This document shows, in pieces, positions 34,268-44,444 of a stretch of 64,000 nt of DNA. The stretch's first letter is position 1. Each line of letters starts with the position of its first letter. The stretch is from an uncultured Prevotellaceae bacterium (lineage in GTDB: Bacteria > Bacteroidota > Bacteroidia > Bacteroidales > Bacteroidaceae): the NCBI GenBank assembly GCA_900318815.1, contig ONMA01000005.1, positions 62,001 through 126,000 on the forward strand, read 5' to 3'. The notes under the pieces were generated by a model that saw only the letters and a list, made by a program, of their open reading frames with translations, made no database searches and was not told the DNA's origin. The position numbers and the translations under genes were made by a program.

Positions 34268-35614
34268 TTAATAGTTAATGGTTTCAACGTTGCGCTTCGA
34301 CGCATTGTAGTGTACGAACAGGAAGCCTTGGTTCTGATAGCCGCCACCGCCTAAGCGTACAAAGCGCATCGGGGCCTGCAGAGGCTCGTAGGTGAAACGC
34401 CCGGCTGCCCCATCGAATGCCTTACCATATTTATGTAGTCCCTTCAGGAAGAAGTAGGCATGGTCGAAGCCGGCCAGCCCCATGCAGGGCGTGCCGCTCA
34501 TCAGGTCTTGATGGAAGTTGTGGCGATACTTGTTGTGGAAGCGTTTCACGGCGTTTGACCTCATCTCCGTAAACTCATTTACAGGCAGATAGACATCATA
34601 CTTGAAGAAGAGGTTCTCCTTGCTGGCGGCCTCGGGTTGCCATTCGGGGTAGCCCAGTACGGAAATCTTGGCCTTGGGCTTCAGGTTCTGCACGATGGTC
34701 AGCTTGGAGAACACCTCGTTCATGCTCTTCGTACTCCCCGAGTTGAGTATCACCACGTTGCGCTCATTCTCCTCGAAAGCCTTCAGGAGCGAGTTGGTGG
34801 GGGTCTTCAGGCTGGTGAGGCTGAACTTGATACCCCCCTGCTTGAATGCCTCGCGCAGGGCCTTGGTGAAGGCACCCTTGGTACTCTTCTCGTCGGCACA
34901 GTCGATGATGACGGGGTGATAGTTCTTGAAATGCTTGCAGATATAGTCCACTGAGACGGCATTGACGGCATCGGGCCGCTGATAAATCTGGAAGATGTTC
35001 CTGTTGCGCTCCACCTCATTCGAATTTACGGCAAAGGGCATCACCATCATGGTGGCGTGCTTGGTAATGAAGTCAGAGAGAGGCTGCATCTTGTTGGCAT
35101 GGAGCGGGCCTATGATCAGGTCGAGGTTCTTCGCTTCCTGCGTATCCAGAATTTTGGAGATGACCGTTGTCTCCTCCACGTTCCAGGCATTCACGCTGAC
35201 GGATATGCCCTGCTTCTTCACGCTGTCGCAGGCCATCAGCACGCCACGGTAGTACTCCACCATCTGGCGTCCCTCACGGTTCTTGCTGTTCAGGGGGAGC
35301 ATGATGCCTAAGCGGATGGGGCGTGAGGCCACACCAATCTTCTCATTGTTCGCCACAGGTTCGGACGGGGCAGAGGTGTACGGGATGAACAGCCTTTCGC
35401 CCTTCTTTAGCATTCCCGGGTCGGAAATCTCGGGATTGGCCTGTTTCAGTTCGTCCACCGTAATACCATATTGCTGGGCAATGCTCGTGAACGTTTCATT
35501 CTTCTTAACACTATGAACGTCACGCCACTTGTTAATCTGGGCCACCGCAGTTCCTGCCAGGAAAAGCAGCAGAACACCCAGGGAAATGAATCTCAATACT
35601 CGTTGCATCTTCAT
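34268..35614 (-). CDS. LysM plus periplasmic-binding-protein-like protein
   Basis: The 448-residue protein has a signal peptide (MKMQRVLRFISLGVLLLFLA), a LysM peptidoglycan-binding domain at about 33-77 (HSVKKNETFTSIAQQYGITV) and a long C-terminal region resembling type 1 periplasmic binding proteins (IRLGIMLPLNSKNREG, LDLIIGPLHANKM, HPVIIDCADEKSTKG). It probably sits on the cell wall in the periplasm and binds a small ligand or wall component; the ligand is not identifiable. It is the first gene of a minus-strand run with the PorT-like, POT and endonuclease genes. Confidence 0.78.
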   Translation of the reverse strand: MKMQRVLRFISLGVLLLFLAGTAVAQINKWRDVHSVKKNETFTSIAQQYGITVDELKQANPEISDPGMLKKGERLFIPYTSAPSEPVANNEKIGVASRPIRLGIMLPLNSKNREGRQMVEYYRGVLMACDSVKKQGISVSVNAWNVEETTVISKILDTQEAKNLDLIIGPLHANKMQPLSDFITKHATMMVMPFAVNSNEVERNRNIFQIYQRPDAVNAVSVDYICKHFKNYHPVIIDCADEKSTKGAFTKALREAFKQGGIKFSLTSLKTPTNSLLKAFEENERNVVILNSGSTKSMNEVFSKLTIVQNLKPKAKISVLGYPEWQPEAASKENLFFKYDVYLPVNEFTEMRSNAVKRFHNKYRHNFHQDLMSGTPCMGLAGFDHAYFFLKGLHKYGKAFDGAAGRFTYEPLQAPMRFVRLGGGGYQNQGFLFVHYNASKRNVETINY

Positions 35615-35633
35615 TTAAATTCAATTTTGGCCA

Positions 35634-35641
35634 CAAAATTA
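35634..35641 (-). promoter_or_regulatory. -7 promoter box for the LysM-PorT-POT operon
   Basis: Minus-strand TAATTTTG 19 bases before the ATG at 35614. No TTG at the expected -33 distance. Confidence 0.4.
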
Positions 35642-35716
35642 CTAAATAATTATGAAATATGTGTTGTCATGGTGTGCTTTTTTAGCAAAAAGAGGCAGGA
35701 TTTGAGTTTTTATTTG

Positions 35717-35724
35717 TACCTTTG
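35717..35724 (+). promoter_or_regulatory. -7 promoter box for the CHU_C gene
   Basis: TACCTTTG lies 8 bases before the first possible ATG (35733) and 20 before the second (35745), which slightly favours the later start. Confidence 0.4.
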
Positions 35725-35732
35725 CATATTAA

Positions 35733-36476
35733 ATGAGTAAAATAATGAAGAGGAAAACGACTTTCTGGCTCTTGCTCGCATGGCTTATTCCTGTATTGGG
35801 AATGGCTCAGACGGTTGCACCAAGAGCTTACTACACCGACACAGACGGTAACTATAAGGAAACAATCAGCATCGACGACGGACAGGCACCGCTCAACGTG
35901 AGTTTCCGGGCCAACCCGGATCAGATGGGCGACTGGACTCCCTCGTATGAGTGGCACTTCCGCAAGCAGGATGCCAACGGGGGCTATGAGGAACTGCTCG
36001 TGAGGTATGAAGAAGATACGGACTACATGTTCAATGAGTCGGGTACGTTCAATGTGGTGCTTCAGACCACGCTCATCAACGGTACGGACACGACAGAACT
36101 CAGTTCGGAGACCATCACGATATCCATCGCCGAGAGTAGGCTGGAGTTTCCCAATGCCTTCTCGCCCAATGACGACGGCACCAACGACGTCTACCAGGCC
36201 AAGAAGGGCAAGGACGGCAAGGATGGCTACAGAAGTATTGTCTCGTTCCACGGCTACATCTTCAACCGTTGGGGGCAGAAGCTCTTTGAGTGGACCGACG
36301 TGAGCAAGGGATGGGACGGCACCTACAACGGGCATCCCGTGAAGGAAGGGGTCTACTTTGCCCTGATCAAGGCCAAGGGCGCCGACGGGAAAGAATATAA
36401 CTTCAGGAAAGACGTCAACCTGCTGCGAGGCCATAGAGAAGGCTCTGGCAGCGATGGCGGGTCTACCAAAGAGTAA
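35733..36476 (+). CDS. Gliding-motility-type CHU_C (T9SS type B) protein
   Basis: The 247-residue protein carries a signal peptide (MKRKTTFWLLLAWLIPVLGM from the ATG at 35745; the ATG at 35733 is also possible). Residues about 40-135 form a PKD/Ig-like domain (PLNVSFRANPDQMGDW, YEWHF). Residues about 143-235 match the gliding motility-associated C-terminal domain: FPNAFSPNDDGTNDVY, FNRWGQKLFEW, GWDGTYNGHPVKEGVYF. In T9SS organisms this domain is a type B sorting signal for surface attachment. A Ser/Gly-rich end follows. The small size suggests a structural envelope protein. Confidence 0.85.
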   Translation: MSKIMKRKTTFWLLLAWLIPVLGMAQTVAPRAYYTDTDGNYKETISIDDGQAPLNVSFRANPDQMGDWTPSYEWHFRKQDANGGYEELLVRYEEDTDYMFNESGTFNVVLQTTLINGTDTTELSSETITISIAESRLEFPNAFSPNDDGTNDVYQAKKGKDGKDGYRSIVSFHGYIFNRWGQKLFEWTDVSKGWDGTYNGHPVKEGVYFALIKAKGADGKEYNFRKDVNLLRGHREGSGSDGGSTKE

Positions 36477-36496
36477 CATTTAGCGAGATTTATAAG

Positions 36497-39379
36497 ATGA
36501 GCGAGAAAATACAAGTCTTCGGTGCCCGTGTTCACAATCTGAAGAACATCGACGTGGAGATTCCGCGCCATTCCCTCACCGTCATCACCGGGCTGTCAGG
36601 CTCCGGCAAGTCGTCCCTTGCCTTCGACACCATCTTTGCCGAGGGTCAGCGCCGGTACATCGAGACCTTCTCGGCCTATGCCCGAAACTTTTTAGGCGGC
36701 ATGGAGCGACCCGACGTAGACAAGATAACAGGCCTGAGTCCCGTTATCAGCATCGAGCAGAAGACCACCAATAAGAACCCACGCTCTACTGTGGGCACCA
36801 CCACCGAAGTCTACGACTACATGCGCCTGCTCTTTGCCCGTGCCGGCAGGGCTTACAGCTATGCCACGGGCGAACCGATGGTGAAATACACGGAGGAGAA
36901 GGTCGTCGATATGATCCAGCGCGACTATGCGGGCAAGAAGATTTTCATCCTGGCTCCATTAGTACGCAGCAGGAAAGGCCATTATCGCGAACTGTTCGAG
37001 GCCATGCGGCGCAAGGGCTACCTCACTATGCGTGTGGACGGCGAGGTCGTCGAGATTGCCAGGGGCATGAAGGTTGACCGCTACAAGAACCACGACATAG
37101 AGGTGGTTATCGATAAGCTGAGCCTCCCCCCAACCCCCTCCCAAGGAGGGGGAGTAGAGCGCCTGAAGAAAAGCGTTGAACTGGCCATGAAGCAAGGCGA
37201 GGGACTCATCATGATACTCGACAAGGAAACGGGCACGGTGAAACACTTCTCCAAACGGCTCATGTGCCCCACGACGGGCCTGTCCTACAGCGACCCGGCG
37301 CCCAACAACTTCTCGTTCAATTCGCCTCAGGGGGCCTGTCCACGATGCAAGGGACTGGGCACCGTGAACATGATTGACCTGACAAAAGTCATTCCCGACC
37401 GCAAGAAGAGCGTACACGACGGGGCCATCATCCCTTTGGGAAAATACAAGAACCAGCTCATCTTCTGGCAGATAGATGCCATCCTGAAGAAGTACGACTG
37501 CGACTTGAAGACACCAGTAGAAGCCATTCCAGAGGAAGCCCTGAACGAACTCCTCTATGGTTCGTTGGAGAACGTGCGCATCGACAAAGACCTCGTTCAC
37601 ACGTCGAGCGACTATTTCGTGGCCTTCGACGGCATCATCAAGTACCTGCGCGACGTCATGGACTCGGACGACTCGGCTACGGGCCAGAAATGGGCCGACC
37701 AGTTCTTAGAGGAATGCGAGTGTCCGGAATGCAAGGGGCAACGGCTTAACCGCGAAGCCCTCTCGTATAAGATATGGGACAAGAACATCGCGGAACTTAC
37801 GTCGATGGATATTTCCGAGCTGCGCGAGTGGCTCGACGAAGCAGAAGAACACTTAGATTCGCAACAGCGACAGATAGCCGTAGAGATACTCAAGGAGATT
37901 CGAACCCGCCTCGACTTCCTGCTTGAGGTGGGCCTTGACTACCTCTCGCTGAATCGCCGATCGGCTTCGCTCTCGGGCGGTGAGAGCCAGCGCATACGCC
38001 TGGCCACGCAGATAGGCTCGCAACTGGTCAATGTGCTCTACATCCTTGACGAGCCCAGTATCGGCCTGCACCAGCGCGACAACGAGCGGCTCATCCATTC
38101 GCTGAAGGAACTGCGCGACCTGGGCAACACGGTTATCGTCGTGGAACACGACCGCGACATGATGTTGGCAGCCGACTATATCGTCGACATAGGCCCCCGT
38201 GCGGGGCGCAAGGGCGGCGAGGTGGTGTTCCAGGGCACGCCAGAAGCCCTTCTCAAGACCGATACCCTCACGGCGCAGTACCTCAAGGGGGCTGTACGCA
38301 CCTTCCCCGTGGGTTGCGACTCAGTCGCAACCACCCCAGCTGCCCCCGCCTCCCCCCAGCGGCGTGCCGGCAACGGCCATGCCCTCACCCTTCGAGGCTG
38401 CACGGGCAATAACCTGAAGCACGTCACCGTGGATTTCCCGTTAGGGAAGCTCATCGTGGTCACGGGCGTCTCCGGCTCAGGCAAGTCTACGCTTATCAAT
38501 GAGACCCTCCAGCCCATTCTCTCTCAGCACTTCTACCGCTCGCTTCGCAAGCCCATGCCCTACGAGGCCGTTGAGGGGCTTGACTATATCGACAAGGTGG
38601 TCGATGTCGACCAGTCGCCGTTAGGACGCACGCCTCGCTCCAATCCTGCCACCTACACAGGCGTGTTCAGCGACATACGCACGCTCTTTGGTGGGTTGCC
38701 CGAAGCCAAGATTCGCGGCTACAAGCCCGGAAGGTTCTCGTTCAACGTGAAGGGAGGCCGCTGCGACACCTGCGGCGGCAATGGCTACAAGACCATCGAG
38801 ATGAACTTCCTGCCCGACATCCAGGTGCCTTGCGAGGCGTGTCACGGCAAGCGCTACAACCGCGAGACGCTTGAAGTGCGCTACAAGGGCAAGTCGATTG
38901 CCGACGTGCTCGACATGACCATCAACCAGGCCGTGGAGTTCTTCGAGAACGTGCCCGACATCCTGCGAAAGATCAAGACCATTCAGGATGTAGGTCTGGG
39001 CTACATCAAGCTCGGTCAGTCCTCGACCACGCTCAGCGGCGGCGAGAGCCAGCGCGTGAAACTGGCTACCGAGCTGTCGAAGAAAGACACGGGACGCACG
39101 GTCTACATCCTCGACGAACCCACCACGGGCCTGCACTTCGAGGATATCCGCATTCTGATGCAGGTGTTGCAGAAACTCGTCGACCGTGGCAACACGGTCA
39201 TCGTCATTGAGCATAACCTCGACGTCATCTGCCAGGCCGACTATATCATCGACATGGGGCCCGAGGGCGGACGCAAGGGTGGCACCGTCCTTTCTACGGG
39301 TACGCCCGAACAGGTGGCCCAGAGCGACAAGGGCTATACGCCCCGGTTCCTCAAGGCTGAGCTACAGACAAACCTATAG
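36497..39379 (+). CDS. uvrA: UvrABC system protein A
   Basis: The 960-residue protein is a full-length UvrA: N-terminal Walker [15 protein letters not shown] (about 32-45), first signature [17 protein letters not shown] with [15 protein letters not shown], second Walker [11 protein letters not shown], second zinc site [10 protein letters not shown] ... [10 protein letters not shown], and second signature [17 protein letters not shown] with [13 protein letters not shown]. It recognises DNA damage with UvrB in nucleotide excision repair. The first zinc site keeps CPTTG and CPRC, one Cys fewer than the four-Cys version. Two low-complexity insertions are visible: [13 protein letters not shown] (about 211-223) from a GC-rich repeat, and [13 protein letters not shown] (about 615). 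Confidence 0.95.
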   Translation: MSEKIQVFGARVHNLKNIDVEIPRHSLTVITGLSGSGKSSLAFDTIFAEGQRRYIETFSAYARNFLGGMERPDVDKITGLSPVISIEQKTTNKNPRSTVGTTTEVYDYMRLLFARAGRAYSYATGEPMVKYTEEKVVDMIQRDYAGKKIFILAPLVRSRKGHYRELFEAMRRKGYLTMRVDGEVVEIARGMKVDRYKNHDIEVVIDKLSLPPTPSQGGGVERLKKSVELAMKQGEGLIMILDKETGTVKHFSKRLMCPTTGLSYSDPAPNNFSFNSPQGACPRCKGLGTVNMIDLTKVIPDRKKSVHDGAIIPLGKYKNQLIFWQIDAILKKYDCDLKTPVEAIPEEALNELLYGSLENVRIDKDLVHTSSDYFVAFDGIIKYLRDVMDSDDSATGQKWADQFLEECECPECKGQRLNREALSYKIWDKNIAELTSMDISELREWLDEAEEHLDSQQRQIAVEILKEIRTRLDFLLEVGLDYLSLNRRSASLSGGESQRIRLATQIGSQLVNVLYILDEPSIGLHQRDNERLIHSLKELRDLGNTVIVVEHDRDMMLAADYIVDIGPRAGRKGGEVVFQGTPEALLKTDTLTAQYLKGAVRTFPVGCDSVATTPAAPASPQRRAGNGHALTLRGCTGNNLKHVTVDFPLGKLIVVTGVSGSGKSTLINETLQPILSQHFYRSLRKPMPYEAVEGLDYIDKVVDVDQSPLGRTPRSNPATYTGVFSDIRTLFGGLPEAKIRGYKPGRFSFNVKGGRCDTCGGNGYKTIEMNFLPDIQVPCEACHGKRYNRETLEVRYKGKSIADVLDMTINQAVEFFENVPDILRKIKTIQDVGLGYIKLGQSSTTLSGGESQRVKLATELSKKDTGRTVYILDEPTTGLHFEDIRILMQVLQKLVDRGNTVIVIEHNLDVICQADYIIDMGPEGGRKGGTVLSTGTPEQVAQSDKGYTPRFLKAELQTNL

Positions 39380-39754
39380 CTTCTTGAACACGAACCTGAC
39401 GAGCACGAAGTTGGTGGGTACGGCGATGGTAAGGACGGCGAAGGGAGCCAGCATGCGGTTGATGCCGAGCCAGAGGAAGACGTTAAGGAGTGCGAGCTGC
39501 AGGAAATAGTTCATGACATGGGCGCCGCAGAAGCCGATACCCGTCTTTGCAGAGGTCTTTTCCCTGAACGTGAAACGGGCCGAGAGAAAATAGTTCACGA
39601 GGAAACTGACGATATAGCCGATGGTATAGGCCACGTTTACCTCCATCCAATGCAGCATCATCCAGTAGACACCGTAGTGGATGGCAACGGCAAGCACGCC
39701 TACGATGCCAAATCGCATCATCTGTCCAAGGGTTTCTCTTCTCTCCATCGTCAT
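39374..39754 (-). CDS. GtrA-family membrane protein
   Basis: The 126-residue protein has four predicted membrane helices (FGIVGVLAVAIHYGVYWMML, VAYTIGYIVSFLVNYFLSAR, MNYFLQLALLNVFLWLG, AVLTIAVPTNFVLVRF). The motif FLVNYFLSARFTF is typical of GtrA, thought to help flip lipid-linked sugars across the inner membrane. Its stop codon overlaps that of uvrA tail to tail in the palindrome CTATAG (39374-39379). Confidence 0.85.
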   Translation of the reverse strand: MTMERRETLGQMMRFGIVGVLAVAIHYGVYWMMLHWMEVNVAYTIGYIVSFLVNYFLSARFTFREKTSAKTGIGFCGAHVMNYFLQLALLNVFLWLGINRMLAPFAVLTIAVPTNFVLVRFVFKKL

Positions 39755-39764
39755 TCGTTGGCTG

Positions 39765-39795
39765 CAAAGTTACGAATTACCCGGCAAATACCCAA
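39765..39795 (-). promoter_or_regulatory. -33/-7 promoter for the gtrA-like gene
   Basis: Minus strand: TTG at 39793-39795, 20-base spacer, TAACTTTG at 39765-39772, 10 bases before the start codon. Confidence 0.5.
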
Positions 39796-39835
39796 AAAAA
39801 TGAGCCATTCTGCGCGATAATTCCCGAAAAAATTG

Positions 39836-39843
39836 TATTTTTG
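39836..39843 (+). promoter_or_regulatory. -7 promoter box for the PL11 gene
   Basis: TATTTTTG about 65 bases before the start codon. The leader between them contains ATCCCCTGATGGGG, a short dyad. Confidence 0.4.
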
Positions 39844-39908
39844 CAAAAACAAATCAAATAATCCCCTGATGGGGGTGTAAAAACATCAATCCTATTTCAT
39901 TTTTACCA

Positions 39909-42900
39909 ATGCAGAGAAAACTATTACTAACCTTGATGATTGCGTGCCTCTGTAGCATCGCATCGGCACAGCGCACGACCGACAAACTGGATCGTGGCGT
40001 GGTGGCTGTTCCGTCGGGAAGCGGCTCGTTCGTGAGCTGGCGCATCTTCGGCGAAGAGTATTACGACACGGAGTACAACCTTTACCGCAATGGCGTGAAG
40101 GTGAACGAGACCCCGCTGAAAGTGTCCAACTATACCGACTCCCAGGGGCGTGCAGGGTCTAAGTATCAGGTTGCCGCCGTGGTGCGCGGCGTGGAGCAGG
40201 AGAAGAGTGCCGAGGCAACGCGCCTCAGCCAGCAGTACATCCAGTTTGCCGTGAAGGAACTGCACTCCCGTCGGGGCACCAACATTACCAACGACTACAA
40301 CATCAACGACATTGCCTTGGCCGACGTGGATGGCGACGGCATGAGCGAGTTCATCATGAAGCGCAACTACGGTCCCGATGGCTCGTCGGTGGCCAACGAC
40401 TCGGCCTACAACTGCATCGAGTGCTACAACATCAAGGGCGACCGTCTGTGGTGGATTGACCTCGGGCCTAACATGGTGTCGGGGCCTGACGAGCAATATG
40501 ATGCTGTGGGCTACGACTGGGACGGTGACGGCAAAGCCGAAATCCTGATGCGTGGAGCCGACAACATGATTATTCACCATGCCGACGGCACCGTGACCAA
40601 CATCGGCAACATGAACGTGAACACGCGCAACACCGTCTTGCAGACGGCCAACATGACCTACACGAACACGGGTGCCGAGTACCTGCTCTATTTGGAGGGT
40701 GCCACGGGCAAGCCCTATCCCATCGGAAACAACGGAGCGTTGTGGATGGCCTACCCCCTGCCACGTGGCAATGCCGACGACTGGGGCGACGGTTATGGAC
40801 ACCGCTCGACAAAGCACTACTTTGGCGCTCCCTTCCTCGACGGTCGTCATCCCTTTATCTTCCTCGGGCGCGGCTGCTATACCAAGCACCACATGAAAGC
40901 CTTCAGCGTGAATCCCACGACCCATAAGCTCACGCAGTACTGGGAGTGGCAAAACAACGGCGGATGGAGCGACCCCTGGTATGGCAACGGCTTCCATAAC
41001 TTCGGTATTGCCGATGTGGACTGGGACGGACGCGATGAGATCTGCTTCGGCTCCATGGTCATCGACGACAACGGCAAGGGCCTCTCCACCACGGGGCTGG
41101 GCCACGGCGATGCCCAGCATTGCAGCGACTTCGACCCCTATCGCCACGGTCAGGAGATTTTCACCTGCAACGAGGACGAGCCTGCCATGAACTACCGCGA
41201 TGCCACGACATCGAAGATTTACTACCGCCTGCAGTCAACCGGCGACGACGGGCGGGCACTCTGCGGCAACTTCAGCAACCAGTACCCCGGTGCTATTGGC
41301 CACTCCAGCCAGTCGGGCACCATCTCCTGTGTCAGCGACAAGGTCATCTCGGGCGGTCCCTCGGGCTTCACCAATAACTTCCGCATCTACTGGGACGGCG
41401 ACCTCTTGGAGGAAGGACTCGACGGAGCCTCTTCGCGTGAGGGAGCGGCCCGTGTGTTCAAGGCCGACGGTTCCGTCGTCTTCACCGCCGACGGCACCGC
41501 CAACTGCAACTGGACGAAGAACACCCCCAGTGCCACGGGCGATATTCTGGGCGACTGGCGCGAAGAGATCATCGTGCGCACCAATGATAATAAATATGTA
41601 CGTGTGTACACTACTAATATAGCCACCAACTATCGCAACTATACGCTCTGGCACGATCATCAGTACCGCCAGGGCATGGTGTGGGAGAGCATGGGCTACA
41701 ACCAGCCTCCACATGCCAGCTACTTCCTTGGCGAACTGGAGGACATCACCGTGGCTCCCCCGCCCCTCACCATGACAGGACGCATCGAGGTGGCCAATGG
41801 CGGCACCATCGACAACAGCCTTGACGGCCAGCATGTCATCGTGTGCGAGACGGGCAACACGCAGATAAGCATAGCCAACGGCGTGCAGCCCTGGGTGGCC
41901 ACCTTCAATGTGCCCTCGTGGGTGCAGGGCACCAACAGCAGCATCACCAACGGCAACCCGAAAATCAACTACGTCTACTATACCTGCAACGTCACGGGCG
42001 GAGCTTTCGCAGGCACCACCCGCCTGGTGAAGCAGGGCGACGGCATCCTGAACCTGCCCAAGGTGGACATGATGCACACAGGCAACACCGACGTGTGGGC
42101 TGGAACGCTCAACTTCGACGGAACGCTCCGTCAGTCTCCCCTCTGGCTGAATCGCTTTGCCGAGCTGAACAGCGACGGGGGCGAGTTCCTCAGCATCAAG
42201 ATGGACTATGACTCAAAACTTCGCCCGGGGCGTGCCAGCCATAAGGGTTCTATTACTACCCAGACGTTGCAGTTGGGCTTCGGGTCGCGCATCGTCTTCG
42301 ACCTCTATTGCAACGACCTCACAGCCGACCAAGTGAATGCTGGTCAGCTGAGCATTGAAACAAAGTCGTGGCAGTATGGTCCGGCTTACCTCACGCCCGT
42401 GTTCGAGTTCGTGGTGCATGAGGCCAGTGCCATTGCCGAAGGCAAGTACCTCTTAGGCGAGATTGGCACGGTGAGCGGCGACCTTGGCAGCATCAAGATC
42501 GAAGGCACCGGCACCCAGAAGAAAGCCAGTCTGCTCTATGAGGGCGGCAAGCTTTACTTGCAGGTGGCAGGCATGCGCGACAACGCCACCATCGTGTGGA
42601 ACGGCAACGAGAGCAATATCTGGGAGATGGCCGGGGCGGCCAACTTCTCCCTGACCGGCGACGAATCGGCCACCAATGCCCCCTTCGTCAACGGTGATGT
42701 CGTGCATTTCACCGACGATGCTACGACAACTTCCGTCAGCCTCAGTGGCGAGATGGAGGCCGACAGCGTGATCGTAGACAACAGCACCAAGAACTACACC
42801 TTCACCGGCACGGGGGCACTCGTGGGCAACACCTCCTTGGTGAAGCGTGGCAAGGGTAGCCTCACCATCCGTAACGACAATACCTACACCGGCGGCAACC

Positions 42901-44444
42901 GCATTTCGGGCGGCTCGGTCACCGTTTCCTCGTTGGCCAATGCCAACCAGGCCAAGGGCAACCTGGGTGCCATGACCACGGCGGCCTCGAAGTTCATCAT
43001 TGAGAATGGCGGCGAACTGCGCACCACTGCCGCCGTGACCAACGGCTCGGCCATCCAGTTTGCCGGTGAGGAAGGCGGTGCCATCAACAACACTGCCGAC
43101 TTCATCGTTGACCGTGCCATGACAGGCACCGTGGCCACCAAGAAGGGTACAGGATGGATGAAGCTGAACGTGAGCAACAGCAGCCTGAACAAGCTCATCG
43201 TGGCAGCTGGTACCGTGCAGTGCATCAACTCGGCCACCCCGGCAAAGACCGTGGAGTATCAGGGCGGCACCCTGCGCGAGAACACGGGAACCAGTTATAC
43301 TGTCAACGTGCCCAAGAACAAGCAAGGCTCCTGGTACATGGCCAACCGCTCCACCTACACCAACAAACTGACGGGTGAGGGCACGCTCACCATCTACTGC
43401 ACCACCGAGAAGGGTTCCAACTACTATGCTACGCGCACGCCCATCCAGTGCAACTTCTCTGAGTTCGAGGGAACCATCAAGCCTACGTCGAGCCAGGACG
43501 ACCCCGCCGTGCTGCGCTTCACGCTCAACACGAGCGGCGGTATGCCCAACGGCACGATGGACATTGCGGCTACCGTTGAGGTGCAGAACAGCGGAAAGAC
43601 CTTCCGCATAGGTAAGCTCGCGGGCAACGGTGCCCTGGGCGGTAGCTGCACCTTCAGCAACGGCGGCAGCGTGGGAGCCAACACCTGGCAGGTGGGCAAT
43701 GACGCTAACTGGACCACGTCGGTCAAGGTGGTCAGCAACGCCAGCCTGGTCAAGCTGGGTGCGGGCAAGGTGACGTGGAATGGCAAGAACACCAATACGG
43801 GTACGACCAGCATCAACGAGGGCGAGCTGTGTCTCGGCACGTCGGCCGGCTTAGGCACGGGTACGCTCACCATCGGGGCTACAGGAACACTGTCGGGCAA
43901 CAACAATAAGAACGCCCTCACCAACTCCTCGGTAGTGGTCAACGGCATCCTGCGTCCCGGAGCCTTCGACGGAGCTACCTCGGGTTCTGTCCTGATAGAC
44001 AACAAGCCCCTGACCATCAACGCCTCGGGCATGCTTGTCATCGGCGTCATACGTCCCACGACCAGCCTGACCAGCGGTTGCACTTCCGTCGAGGGAGTCA
44101 GCAAGCTCACCATCAACGGAACTGTCTGCATCGTGCCGTCGGCCAGTCACAAGCTCCAGGTGGGCGACAGCATCCGTATCTTCCAGGCTGGCAGCTTTAC
44201 GGGCACGCCCAAGTTCGACATGCAGGGCGGCATTGAGTGGGACACGAGCCGCATCAGCGAGGGATGGCTCTTCGTCAGGGGTATCGACGGCATCATCGAC
44301 GGTAGCCACTGTGTCACCGCCCACGACGCACCGGCCAATATCTACGACCTCAACGGTCGCCTCGTTCGTTCGCAGGCTACGATCACAGAGGGGCTTCCCG
44401 CAGGCATCTACCTGATGAATGGTCGCAAGGTGATAATCAAGTAA
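39909..44444 (+). CDS. PL11 rhamnogalacturonan lyase with beta-strand repeats and T9SS tail
   Basis: The 1,511-residue protein has a signal peptide (MQRKLLLTLMIACLCSIASA). Residues about 22-620 match family PL11 rhamnogalacturonan lyase: LDRGVVAVPSGSGSFVSWR, calcium-type loops ALADVDGDGMSEFI, YDWDGDGKAEIL and GIADVDWDGRDEI, and GDILGDWREEIIVRTND. These enzymes cleave rhamnogalacturonan I of pectin by beta-elimination. From about 640 to 1450 the sequence is beta-rich with autotransporter-type repeats (GNTSLVKRGKGSLTIRND, NASLVKLGAGKVTWNG). The end, YDLNGRLVRSQ ... PAGIYLMNGRKVIIK, is a T9SS sorting tail. The enzyme is probably cell-surface bound and supports pectin use; no SusC/D pair lies nearby. 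Confidence 0.88.
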   Translation: MQRKLLLTLMIACLCSIASAQRTTDKLDRGVVAVPSGSGSFVSWRIFGEEYYDTEYNLYRNGVKVNETPLKVSNYTDSQGRAGSKYQVAAVVRGVEQEKSAEATRLSQQYIQFAVKELHSRRGTNITNDYNINDIALADVDGDGMSEFIMKRNYGPDGSSVANDSAYNCIECYNIKGDRLWWIDLGPNMVSGPDEQYDAVGYDWDGDGKAEILMRGADNMIIHHADGTVTNIGNMNVNTRNTVLQTANMTYTNTGAEYLLYLEGATGKPYPIGNNGALWMAYPLPRGNADDWGDGYGHRSTKHYFGAPFLDGRHPFIFLGRGCYTKHHMKAFSVNPTTHKLTQYWEWQNNGGWSDPWYGNGFHNFGIADVDWDGRDEICFGSMVIDDNGKGLSTTGLGHGDAQHCSDFDPYRHGQEIFTCNEDEPAMNYRDATTSKIYYRLQSTGDDGRALCGNFSNQYPGAIGHSSQSGTISCVSDKVISGGPSGFTNNFRIYWDGDLLEEGLDGASSREGAARVFKADGSVVFTADGTANCNWTKNTPSATGDILGDWREEIIVRTNDNKYVRVYTTNIATNYRNYTLWHDHQYRQGMVWESMGYNQPPHASYFLGELEDITVAPPPLTMTGRIEVANGGTIDNSLDGQHVIVCETGNTQISIANGVQPWVATFNVPSWVQGTNSSITNGNPKINYVYYTCNVTGGAFAGTTRLVKQGDGILNLPKVDMMHTGNTDVWAGTLNFDGTLRQSPLWLNRFAELNSDGGEFLSIKMDYDSKLRPGRASHKGSITTQTLQLGFGSRIVFDLYCNDLTADQVNAGQLSIETKSWQYGPAYLTPVFEFVVHEASAIAEGKYLLGEIGTVSGDLGSIKIEGTGTQKKASLLYEGGKLYLQVAGMRDNATIVWNGNESNIWEMAGAANFSLTGDESATNAPFVNGDVVHFTDDATTTSVSLSGEMEADSVIVDNSTKNYTFTGTGALVGNTSLVKRGKGSLTIRNDNTYTGGNRISGGSVTVSSLANANQAKGNLGAMTTAASKFIIENGGELRTTAAVTNGSAIQFAGEEGGAINNTADFIVDRAMTGTVATKKGTGWMKLNVSNSSLNKLIVAAGTVQCINSATPAKTVEYQGGTLRENTGTSYTVNVPKNKQGSWYMANRSTYTNKLTGEGTLTIYCTTEKGSNYYATRTPIQCNFSEFEGTIKPTSSQDDPAVLRFTLNTSGGMPNGTMDIAATVEVQNSGKTFRIGKLAGNGALGGSCTFSNGGSVGANTWQVGNDANWTTSVKVVSNASLVKLGAGKVTWNGKNTNTGTTSINEGELCLGTSAGLGTGTLTIGATGTLSGNNNKNALTNSSVVVNGILRPGAFDGATSGSVLIDNKPLTINASGMLVIGVIRPTTSLTSGCTSVEGVSKLTINGTVCIVPSASHKLQVGDSIRIFQAGSFTGTPKFDMQGGIEWDTSRISEGWLFVRGIDGIIDGSHCVTAHDAPANIYDLNGRLVRSQATITEGLPAGIYLMNGRKVIIK

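Noticed and set aside
39927-41147. A 406-codon minus-strand frame opposite the PL11 lyase
   Set aside because: It mirrors the well-supported PL11 domain and has no recognisable motif. The same applies to the antisense frames at 28450-29745, 42453-43325 and 8689-9528.
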